Origin: Bacteroidales bacterium
GTDB lineage: Bacteria > Bacteroidota > Bacteroidia > Bacteroidales > JAGOPY01
Direction of reading: 5' to 3'
Length of the DNA stretch: 12,352 bases
NCBI GenBank assembly: GCA_030638325.1
Contig: DAOWEV010000255.1
Coordinates: 1 to 12,352, forward strand
Shown here: one piece after another, positions 5,270-12,133 of the stretch
How positions within the stretch are numbered: position 1 is the stretch's first letter
How the letters are laid out: each line of letters opens with the position of its first letter
Translations under genes and position numbers: made by a program
The notes under the pieces: model-generated
Told to the model about the DNA's origin: nothing
What the model saw: the letters and a program-made list of their open reading frames with translations, nothing else
The model's database searches: none

Positions 5270-7255
5270 ATGAAAGTTAACATTTTTGACCCGAAGACCA
5301 ACTACAACCAAACCCGCCAGGAGGTTGGCTATGTTACCTGTAAAGATGCCACACAGGAAGATTACGACCGCATAGGTTTCATGTCGGGACTGGAAGTGCA
5401 CCAGCAGTTACTCACCAGGGAAAAGCTTTTTTGTCATTGCCCGGCAGGTATCTATAATGATAGTGATGATTACGATGCGGAAATCATCCGGCACATGCGC
5501 CCCACACTCAGTGAACTTGGGGAATACGACGGAACAGCCCTGATGGAGTTCAAAACCAGGAAAGAGATCATCTACCGCATCAAAAATGAATCGGCCTGTA
5601 CCTATGAGGTGGATGACACGCCGCCCTTCCCGATCGACAGGGAAGCATTGGATATCGCGATTGAGATATCATTGCTTTCAAAGCTGAACATCGTCGGGGA
5701 AGTTCATATTACCCGTAAACAATACTTAGATGGCAGCATCCCCACCGGCTTTCAACGTACGGCCATCATCGGCGTGGAAGGTGGAATTTCACTCAAAAAC
5801 AAGAAGATCAGGTTGATACAGCTAAGCCTGGAAGAAGACGCCTGCCGGGAGATCTCCGATGTAGGCCATGTACGGACATTCAAAACAGATCGCCTCGGCA
5901 TGCCGCTCATTGAAACCGTCACCTATCCTGATTGTACGAACCCGGAAGAAGTCAAAGAGGCGTGCGATTACATACGATTTCTGAACCGTAGCACAGGCAA
6001 GGTCAGGACTGGTATGGGAGCCGGCCGGGAAGATGTGAACGTGAGTTGCCGCGGCGGCTCCAGGGTAGAGATAAAAGGTGTTGCACACACCAAATGGATA
6101 CCCGAACTGACCCACATTGAATGCTTCCGCCAGTGGGCTTTACTACACATACGGGACATCCTGAACCAGCGGATTGAAGATCCGGCAACGTGGAAAATGG
6201 GACATGAGACATTACCTGTCCATTCGCTTGATTTCAGTTATGAACCCATCCGGGAAGCTATCACAGGACATCAACAGATCATTGCCGTGAACCTGCCTGA
6301 ATTTAAGGGTATCCTCTCGCACTTTGTCCAGCCCGGTAAGATGTTTGCCGATGAGATCAGCGACCGCCTGAAAGTCATTGCCTGCATTGAAAAGCCGCAT
6401 ATGGTACATACAGAAGAATTCGAACCGCTTGTGAGCAGCCATGAGTTCGATAATATAAAGAAACTGCTGCAAGCCGGTGAGAACGATGCCCAGCTCATCA
6501 TCTGGGGGCCTCAAGAAGATATGCCTACGGCCATTGAAACCATTGAAGAGCGTTGCAGAATGGCCTTTGAAGGCATTCCAAATGAGACCCGCAAGTCGTT
6601 TAAAAATGGCACCACGATCTTCGAGAGGGTCCTGCCGGGAGCCGACCGCATGTACCCCGATACCGACTCAGCACCTATCCCATTAGATGTGGGACACATC
6701 GGGAAACTCGGGGAAAACCTGCCAACAGATATAATCGCCCGTTACCATCAGTTGAAAAAATGGGGGATCCCTGAAGATACTTATACCTACATATTTTCCA
6801 GGAATCATTTTCCTCTTATCGACCAGATCCTGGGCACTCTCGACATCGACCCGGTATTTGTGGGAACATTCATCGGACATACCCTCAAGTTTGTGGAAGG
6901 GCATTACCGGCCGGCAGAAGCATTTAACTTCAAAATAATATTTGCCATGCTCCGGTATTTGCAACAGCAAAACATTGATCCTGAATTGGCTAAATATATG
7001 CTTCCCGTGGTTTATGAATTTCCGAAGTTAGACTTTGAGTCAGTACTGACCAGCATAAAGTTCAAGCGCTTAGAAAAAAAAGAAATACTGTCAATGATCC
7101 CATTCCTGAAAAGTAAATTCGAAGAGATAGGCAGATCCAAAAAGAAGCATAATGAATTAAACTGGATCATGGGGGAATTGAGGAAAGCAGCCATAGGGAA
7201 TATGGCTTTGACGGAGTTGTCCGGGAAGGTGGGAAACAAATTGATTAACGATTAA
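5270..7255 (+). CDS. gatE: Archaeal-type Glu-tRNA(Gln) amidotransferase subunit E
   Basis: The 661-residue GatE is the kinase/amidotransferase and tRNA-binding subunit that phosphorylates Glu-tRNA(Gln) and uses ammonia from GatD to form Gln-tRNA(Gln). The catalytic domain shows GLEVHQQL (40-47), LFCHCP (53-58), RPTLSELGE (77-85), DGSIPTGFQRTA (154-165), LEEDA (187-191), DRLGMPLIE (207-215) and DVNVSCRGGSRVEIKGV (255-271). A GAD-like insert as in AspRS follows (about 370-470), with ETRKSFKNGTT and LPGADRMYPDTD; it separates GatE from bacterial GatB. The end (about 590-661) is a YqeY-like helical tail, which in archaeal GatE contacts the tRNA. A 35-residue N-terminal extension precedes the usual archaeal start. 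The TTG at 5243 lies inside the promoter box and is rejected. The last codons and the TAA fall inside a heptad repeat. GatE is normally archaeal; the gene setting here is bacterial. Confidence 0.92.
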   Translation: MKVNIFDPKTNYNQTRQEVGYVTCKDATQEDYDRIGFMSGLEVHQQLLTREKLFCHCPAGIYNDSDDYDAEIIRHMRPTLSELGEYDGTALMEFKTRKEIIYRIKNESACTYEVDDTPPFPIDREALDIAIEISLLSKLNIVGEVHITRKQYLDGSIPTGFQRTAIIGVEGGISLKNKKIRLIQLSLEEDACREISDVGHVRTFKTDRLGMPLIETVTYPDCTNPEEVKEACDYIRFLNRSTGKVRTGMGAGREDVNVSCRGGSRVEIKGVAHTKWIPELTHIECFRQWALLHIRDILNQRIEDPATWKMGHETLPVHSLDFSYEPIREAITGHQQIIAVNLPEFKGILSHFVQPGKMFADEISDRLKVIACIEKPHMVHTEEFEPLVSSHEFDNIKKLLQAGENDAQLIIWGPQEDMPTAIETIEERCRMAFEGIPNETRKSFKNGTTIFERVLPGADRMYPDTDSAPIPLDVGHIGKLGENLPTDIIARYHQLKKWGIPEDTYTYIFSRNHFPLIDQILGTLDIDPVFVGTFIGHTLKFVEGHYRPAEAFNFKIIFAMLRYLQQQNIDPELAKYMLPVVYEFPKLDFESVLTSIKFKRLEKKEILSMIPFLKSKFEEIGRSKKKHNELNWIMGELRKAAIGNMALTELSGKVGNKLIND

Positions 7256-7313
7256 CGATTTGAGATTAACGATTTAAGATTTAATCATTTACGCATTTAA
7301 TCATTTAAGCATT
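7243..7313. repeat. Heptad array GATTAAC/GATTTAA passing into octads, overlapping the end of gatE
   Basis: Six exact-phase heptads occupy 7243-7284: GATTAAC three times, GATTTAA twice and GATTTGA once. They are followed by longer units built on CATTTA with period 8 up to 7313. The first two heptads encode the last residues of GatE and its TAA stop (7253-7255). The array fills almost the whole 72-bp gatE-gatD gap. Confidence 0.85.
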
Positions 7314-7327
7314 GTAAAAACAAGCAT

Positions 7328-8713
7328 ATGACAGACGACATCTTCCAGGGATACAAAGGAGAAGCGTTGGAAACGCTGAAAAAGTTCAACACCCGGGTAT
7401 GGGGGCAGGCGGAGATCATCACCAGCAGGGGCCCTTTTTCAGGCACTATATTGCCACGCTCGGAAAACGACGATGACAAGCATATCGTTTTGAAAATTTC
7501 CACCGGCTATAACATAGGCATCGATATCCGGACAATACAAGAGATGAAAGAAACGGGGTACAAAAAAGCCAGTTACAAGATCCCTGAAAAAGAGTTTCCC
7601 TATACCCCCGGCCTGCCAAAAGTGAAATTATTCGGGACCGGGGGCACCATTGCCTCCCGGCTGGATTACAGGACCGGGGCCGTGATCCCGGCTTTCTCTC
7701 CCGGGGAGCTTTACGGGGCGGTGCCGGAACTGGCCGATATCTGCAACCTGGAAACGGAAAAGGTGTTTGCCGTGTTCAGCGAAAACATGGGCCCGAAGCA
7801 ATATATTGCGTTGGCCAAAGCCATCGGGAAAGAGATCGAAAAAGGTGTTGACGGCATTGTGATCGGCCATGGAACAGACACCCTGCACCACAGCGGCGCC
7901 GTCCTGACATTTATGGTTCAGAACAGTCCGGTCCCCATTATACTGGTGGGATCACAGCGGTCTTCCGACAGGCCCAGTTCGGATGCCGCCCTGAACCTGA
8001 TGCATGCCATGCATGCTGCCGGCCATTCCGATATTGCCGAGGTGATGGTTTGCATGTTTGGCCCTACATCAGATGAATACGGATTGTTGCATAAAGGAAC
8101 CCGTGTCAGGAAGATGCACTCATCATACCGGTCTACCTTTCGTACCATAGGCGATGTGCCGATTGCCATGGTCAGCCGCAAGGAGATCACCCACATTCAA
8201 AAAAAATACAAAAAGCGGCGGACTGACAGAAATGTTGAGATCTTTCCCTATTTCAGCGACGAGGTGACCATGCTCTATTACTACCCGGGTATGAAACCCG
8301 ACACCCTGGATGCCTTGGTTGATGCAGGCTACCGTGGTGTCATCATCGTGGGGACAGGCCTCGGACATGTGAACAAAGAACTTTACCCGGCCATTGAAAG
8401 AGCCCATGCAAAAGGGGTTCACATGTTCATGACCCTTCAGACCATCTGGGGCTTTGTGCATATGTTTGTTTATGACACCGGGCGTGATATGATGGCAAAG
8501 GGCATTATTCCGGCAGGCAATATGCTCCCGGAAGTGGCATTTATAAAACTCGGATGGATACTTGGACAGACCGACGATCCGCAGAAAGTCAAAGAGATGA
8601 TGCTGACCCCCATTAACGATGAGATCACCTCCCGTGAGCCCTATAACGGGTACCTGGTTTACCAGGGCGGCGTCCCGGAGACGGAGGATTTTATTAGGAG
8701 AGTACATAAATGA
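7328..8713 (+). CDS. gatD: Archaeal-type Glu-tRNA(Gln) amidotransferase subunit D (asparaginase-like)
   Basis: The 461-residue GatD supplies ammonia for GatE by hydrolysing an amide donor. An N-terminal SH3-like barrel (about 22-68) carries FSGTILPRS and HIVLKISTGYNIGI, which is typical of GatD and absent from plain asparaginases. The asparaginase domain has all expected catalytic residues: Thr107 in GTGGTIAS, Thr183-Asp184 in GHGTDT, and Lys262 in TRVRKMHSS. Other matches are SQRSSDRPSSDAALNL (209-224) and AGNMLPEVAFIKLGW (396-410). Archaeal GatD proteins are about 420-440 residues, so this one is slightly long. It follows gatE by 72 bp of repeat with no promoter of its own, consistent with co-transcription as an alpha2-beta2 GatDE complex. 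A lone asparaginase is unlikely given the barrel and the gatE neighbour. Confidence 0.92.
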   Translation: MTDDIFQGYKGEALETLKKFNTRVWGQAEIITSRGPFSGTILPRSENDDDKHIVLKISTGYNIGIDIRTIQEMKETGYKKASYKIPEKEFPYTPGLPKVKLFGTGGTIASRLDYRTGAVIPAFSPGELYGAVPELADICNLETEKVFAVFSENMGPKQYIALAKAIGKEIEKGVDGIVIGHGTDTLHHSGAVLTFMVQNSPVPIILVGSQRSSDRPSSDAALNLMHAMHAAGHSDIAEVMVCMFGPTSDEYGLLHKGTRVRKMHSSYRSTFRTIGDVPIAMVSRKEITHIQKKYKKRRTDRNVEIFPYFSDEVTMLYYYPGMKPDTLDALVDAGYRGVIIVGTGLGHVNKELYPAIERAHAKGVHMFMTLQTIWGFVHMFVYDTGRDMMAKGIIPAGNMLPEVAFIKLGWILGQTDDPQKVKEMMLTPINDEITSREPYNGYLVYQGGVPETEDFIRRVHK

Positions 8714-8729
8714 GTTTTGATTTTTACAA

Positions 8730-8755
8730 CTTTTGTCTTTTGTCTTTTGTCTTTG
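8730..8755. repeat. CTTTTGT heptad array between gatD and the glycosyltransferase gene
   Basis: CTTTTGT occurs three times in exact phase (8730-8750), followed by a partial unit CTTTG (8751-8755). The array ends five bases before the ATG of the next gene and would lie in its leader. Each unit contains TTTG, the core of Bacteroidetes promoter boxes, but no full TAnnTTTG is formed. Confidence 0.75.
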
Positions 8756-8759
8756 AAAA

Positions 8760-9980
8760 ATGAGAATATACAATAATATTCACATTGCCCTGCCTGTCTT
8801 GAATGAGTCGGAATGCCTTCCGGATGTGGTCAGGAGCCTTGAAGACCAGTCTTTTCGGAATTTCAAACTGTTCGTTTGTGTAAATCAGCCGGATAGTTGG
8901 TGGGATATCGGGGAGAAGAAAAGTATTTGCATTGACAACGAGAAGTCGATAGCATATCTGAAAGGAATAACATCTTTTCCGGTAACCGTCATCGACAGGA
9001 GCAGCAGGGGACAGGGTTGGATTGGTAAAAAACATGGGGTGGGATGGGCCCGCAAGACAGTAATGGATGTAATCGATAAAGAAGCTTTTCCGGATGATAT
9101 CATGATCAGCCTGGATGCCGATACCGGTTTCAATTCATACTACCTGGAGTCAGTCCTTCATAACTTCAATGAACATGCCGATGCAATTGGATTGTCAGTG
9201 CCTTATTATCACCAGCTTACCGGTGATGAGGCCGCCGACCGGGCCATCCTGAGATATGAAATATATATGCGGCATTATGCAGTCAATCTCTGGCGGATCG
9301 GCAGCCCCTATAGTTATACTGCGCTCGGTTCGGCAATGGCTGTACCGGTCTGGGCATACCGGAAGATAAGGGGCCTCACACCTGTGAAGAGCGGTGAGGA
9401 TTTCTATTTTCTTCAGAAGCTGGTGAAAGCCGGGAAGCTATTACACTGGAATAAAGAAAAGGTTTATCCGGCTGCCAGGTTCTCCGACAGGGTATATTTT
9501 GGAACAGGGCCCGCCATGATCAAAGGCAGGGCAGGAGACTGGGATAGCTACCCCATTTATAATACCTTACTCTTCGATGAAATCCAGGGAACCTGCAAGC
9601 TTTTTCCGGTCTTATTTGAAGGTGATGTCAGTACTCCAATGGATGATTTCCTCAAGAGTGTCTTTAAAGAGAAGGACTATTGGGAACCGATCCGGAAAAA
9701 TGCCTCCGGTGAGCAGTCTTTTGTGAAGGCCTGCCACCAGAAAATTGACGGGCTCAGGATATTACAATACCTGAAAAGAAAACAACAGCAATTAGATAAT
9801 AGTGATGAATATTACATGTTTGATTTCCTGAACCGGTATTTCCCCGAAAAACTAGAATCCTTGAATTGTTCGCCTGCTTCGTTTAGTTTTGCAACAGCAG
9901 GAATAGCAACACTCAATAATATACGCGATCTTTACGTGAAAATAGAGGATGATTTCCGGCAGAAACACACTTATTTATGA
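8760..9980 (+). CDS. Glycosyltransferase family 2 (GT-A fold) protein
   Basis: The protein has 406 residues with no signal peptide or membrane segment, so it is probably cytoplasmic. It begins with IHIALPVLNESECLPDVVRSLEDQ (7-30), the first strand and helix of GT2 enzymes. GKKHGVGWARK (89-99) and SLDADTGF (117-124) follow; the Asp119-Ala-Asp121 is the metal and nucleotide-sugar binding DxD. GEDFYFLQKL (212-221) corresponds to the acidic ED motif bearing the catalytic base. The C-terminal 150 residues are helical and show no domain I recognise. Sugar donor and acceptor cannot be told. It starts 46 bp after gatD, across a CTTTTGT array. No tRNA link is evident, so co-location with gatDE and miaA may be chance. 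Confidence 0.82.
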   Translation: MRIYNNIHIALPVLNESECLPDVVRSLEDQSFRNFKLFVCVNQPDSWWDIGEKKSICIDNEKSIAYLKGITSFPVTVIDRSSRGQGWIGKKHGVGWARKTVMDVIDKEAFPDDIMISLDADTGFNSYYLESVLHNFNEHADAIGLSVPYYHQLTGDEAADRAILRYEIYMRHYAVNLWRIGSPYSYTALGSAMAVPVWAYRKIRGLTPVKSGEDFYFLQKLVKAGKLLHWNKEKVYPAARFSDRVYFGTGPAMIKGRAGDWDSYPIYNTLLFDEIQGTCKLFPVLFEGDVSTPMDDFLKSVFKEKDYWEPIRKNASGEQSFVKACHQKIDGLRILQYLKRKQQQLDNSDEYYMFDFLNRYFPEKLESLNCSPASFSFATAGIATLNNIRDLYVKIEDDFRQKHTYL

Positions 9981-10040
9981 GGCTATAATATTACATATTG
10001 GGGATTTTAAAGTTTATCGTCCTCATTATCTGAATTGTTT

Positions 10041-10114
10041 TGGAAGAATGGAATACTGGAAGAATGGAAAACATGAGTGAGCCCTTTCCATTATTCCATT
10101 ATTCCATCATTCCA
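10041..10114. repeat. Octad repeats forming a 30-bp imperfect inverted repeat
   Basis: The left arm (10041-10070) contains four TGGAAGAA-like octads. The right arm (10085-10114) is made of TTCCATTA-like octads, the reverse complement of the same theme. The arms pair at 26 of 30 positions around a 14-base loop. The element sits between the glycosyltransferase gene and miaA and could fold into a long hairpin in RNA. There is no T-run, so it is not a standard terminator. Confidence 0.75.
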
Positions 10115-10176
10115 TTGCTTATTTCAGATTTTCAAATCATTTCTTATAGCCACAATATTTTATATAACAGCTATTT

Positions 10177-11079
10177 ATGATCGTCATTTTAGGACCCACC
10201 GCAACCGGTAAAACAAAGCTTGCAGCCATGGTTGCCGCGAAGATTGGGGGCGAGGTCATCAGCGCTGACTCCCGCCAGGTATACAGAGGCATGGATATCG
10301 GTACCGGCAAGGATTATGATGATTACATGGTAGAAGGGATCAACATCCCTTATCATCTTATTGACCTGGCTGACCCGGGTGAGGAGTATAATGTTTACCG
10401 TTACCAGGAGGATTTTCTGAAGGTTTATAATGACATCATTTTCAGGGCAAAGGTTCCGGTGCTTTGTGGTGGCACCGGCATGTATATCGATGCTGTTCTA
10501 AGGGGATACAAGCTGGTCAAAGTCCCCTCGAATAAAATACTGCGGGATGCAATTAAAGATCTTTCCCATGATGATCTGAAAAAGGAGCTGGCCTCATACG
10601 GGCCATTGCACAATGTAACCGATACTGAAGACAGAGACAGGACAGTCAGGGCCATTGAAATTGCAGCCTACCATGCAGATCACCCTGAACTTGAAAAAGA
10701 AACCCCCGTTATCAGGTCGTTTATTTTCGGAATTGATATGCCGCGGGAAGTTGTCAGGTCATATATTACGAAAAGGCTCAAAGAGAGGTTGCAACATGGT
10801 ATGATCGATGAAGTACGGGAGCTGATCAATAAGGGTATATCACCGGATAAATTAAAATTTTACGGACTGGAATACAGATATCTCACAGAATACATTTTAG
10901 GGGAGATCAACTATGATGATATGGTGCAGCGCCTGAATACCGCCATTCACCAGTTTGCCAAAAGGCAGATGACCTGGTTTCGCAGGATGGAACGGCAGGG
11001 GGTCAGGATACACTGGGTTGATGGAACCATGGAGTTAAAACAAAAACTTCAGTTTATTTTGAAAACATGCAACCTGTAA
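10177..11079 (+). CDS. miaA: tRNA dimethylallyltransferase (tRNA A37 isopentenylation)
   Basis: The 300-residue MiaA transfers a dimethylallyl group from DMAPP to N6 of A37 in tRNAs that read codons starting with U. The P-loop GPTATGKT is at 6-13. It is followed by ISADSRQVYRGMDIGTGK, IPYHLIDL, CGGTGMYIDAVLRGY and DRDRTVRAIEI. The C-terminal part has KFYGLEYRYL and QFAKRQMTWFRRM, the usual tRNA-binding signature. Length is normal (about 300). The DIGTGKDYDDY variant replaces the more common DIGTAKP; it may mark the second MiaA paralogue that some Bacteroidetes carry, but that is a guess. No clear TAnnTTTG box lies upstream. The last residues and the stop codon come from a GCAACCT heptad array. 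Confidence 0.93.
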   Translation: MIVILGPTATGKTKLAAMVAAKIGGEVISADSRQVYRGMDIGTGKDYDDYMVEGINIPYHLIDLADPGEEYNVYRYQEDFLKVYNDIIFRAKVPVLCGGTGMYIDAVLRGYKLVKVPSNKILRDAIKDLSHDDLKKELASYGPLHNVTDTEDRDRTVRAIEIAAYHADHPELEKETPVIRSFIFGIDMPREVVRSYITKRLKERLQHGMIDEVRELINKGISPDKLKFYGLEYRYLTEYILGEINYDDMVQRLNTAIHQFAKRQMTWFRRMERQGVRIHWVDGTMELKQKLQFILKTCNL

Positions 11080-11103
11080 CCCGCAACCTGCAACTTGCAA
11101 CCT
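11069..11103. repeat. GCAACCT heptad array across the miaA stop codon
   Basis: Five exact-phase heptads: GCAACCT three times, plus GTAACCC and GCAACTT. The miaA stop TAA (11077-11079) lies in the second unit, and the array ends one base before the stop codon of the convergent lipoprotein gene, so it fills the whole gap. Read on the other strand the unit is AGGTTGC, which shares GGTTG with the large array at the right end of the window. Confidence 0.85.
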
Positions 11104-11104
11104 G

Positions 11105-12061
11105 TTAAATACTGATCCGAAACCTTGCGTTTAATGCCGGGGCGGTTTTGGTTGTGCCACCCTTTTCTACTTTAACATCAATGTTTATGTAATCACCACG
11201 GCCATTGATTGAGTTTAGCTTCAGAAACCCTTTTTTGTCATCAGCCGTTTTGAAGTAGATCACATCATCTTTTTCAAGTTTATCGGCAAATGTTTCTGAC
11301 TCAGAGTCCTCAAATTCAGGAAATTGATAAGTATCTCCAATAGCATCGAATTCAGCATATCCTATCGGAGCCGGTGAGATTATCCGGGTATCGTTAAAAG
11401 TGGTCCATGCAGGATCGTTATTCAGATTGAAAATATCCTGTACCGTTGGGTCGGCGGGCGCGGCAAAAGTTGATCCATTGACAGCACCAAGGTAAAAGAT
11501 CAGGTCAATAATATCTTGATGATCAAACGCTTCTACCTTAACATAAACACCTCCCGTGGAAGTGGCCAAAAAGCTGCCTGTAGGATCATTATATGAGCCC
11601 ATATCAACATTTAGCCAGGATGTGACATTTTGTTCGGTTGTGATGGTGATGGAAACCGCATCGGACTTTCCTGCCTGGTCAAAAATTACATATTCAAATA
11701 ATTCCTGTCCGACTTGCGGGTAAGCGTTAGTCGTTAGCTCAATCAGCACTTGCTCCTCGTTATCTATGTTAAATATGTAAGTTGTATCGGCATTCTCCGA
11801 TTTTGTGGCAGGTGTGAAGGACCTGGTAACTTCCAGCCTGACAAGCTTTTTCTCTGTGTTTATATTCATGGCAGCTGAGATCTTAACAGTGAATTCAGCA
11901 TCCGCAGGCAACTGTGTGTCACCCGAAACAAACCCGGCCTCGTTTACAAGAGTAATAGTCGGATCCCCCAGTATTTCGGGATCATCATCTTTTTTACATC
12001 CGGCCATAAATATGATAGCTGAAAGGATCACTATTCCGGATAGGTACATTAATTTTTTCAT
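11105..12061 (-). CDS. Lipoprotein, probably surface-exposed, of unknown function
   Basis: The protein has 318 residues. MKK, a hydrophobic core and the lipobox FMAGC form a type II signal peptide, with lipidated Cys22. The residues after it, KKDDDPE, resemble the acidic surface-export signal (LES) of Bacteroidetes lipoproteins, suggesting the outer leaflet of the outer membrane. Residues about 35-140 are beta-rich and Ig-like, including the phrase VTRSFTPATK; the remainder alternates short strands and acidic loops and ends KTAPALNARFRISI. No cysteines other than the lipidated one, and no catalytic motif, are visible. I do not recognise the family; binding or structural roles are as likely as any. 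It is convergent with miaA and has its own promoter box at 12117-12124. Confidence 0.8.
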   Translation of the reverse strand: MKKLMYLSGIVILSAIIFMAGCKKDDDPEILGDPTITLVNEAGFVSGDTQLPADAEFTVKISAAMNINTEKKLVRLEVTRSFTPATKSENADTTYIFNIDNEEQVLIELTTNAYPQVGQELFEYVIFDQAGKSDAVSITITTEQNVTSWLNVDMGSYNDPTGSFLATSTGGVYVKVEAFDHQDIIDLIFYLGAVNGSTFAAPADPTVQDIFNLNNDPAWTTFNDTRIISPAPIGYAEFDAIGDTYQFPEFEDSESETFADKLEKDDVIYFKTADDKKGFLKLNSINGRGDYINIDVKVEKGGTTKTAPALNARFRISI

Positions 12062-12116
12062 AGGATTAAAATTTTTATTTATACATTAACATTAATTCAT
12101 GTAAAAAATTGCGCGG

Positions 12117-12124
12117 CAAATGTA
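12117..12124 (-). promoter_or_regulatory. Bacteroidetes -7 promoter box for the lipoprotein gene
   Basis: The minus strand reads TACATTTG, a perfect TAnnTTTG element 55 bases upstream of the ATG, giving an AT-rich leader of about 50 bases. The heptad array begins about 10 bases further upstream, so the -33 region lies inside ATTGGAA-type repeats; no TTTG is seen there. Confidence 0.6.
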
Positions 12125-12133
12125 AACATTCTA

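Noticed and set aside
8123..8773. A 216-codon open frame antisense to gatD
   Set aside because: It lies fully opposite a gene with all catalytic motifs intact; its translation is low in complexity, rich in His/Gly, and resembles no protein. It is a shadow of gatD codon use.
8760..11079. A functional tRNA operon gatE-gatD-glycosyltransferase-miaA
   Set aside because: The glycosyltransferase shows no tRNA-related feature, the gap to miaA is nearly 200 bp with a long inverted repeat, and same-strand adjacency alone does not show joint function.
11805..12089. A 94-codon plus-strand frame inside the lipoprotein region
   Set aside because: It is antisense to the signal peptide and N-terminus of a well-supported lipoprotein gene and has no recognisable content.
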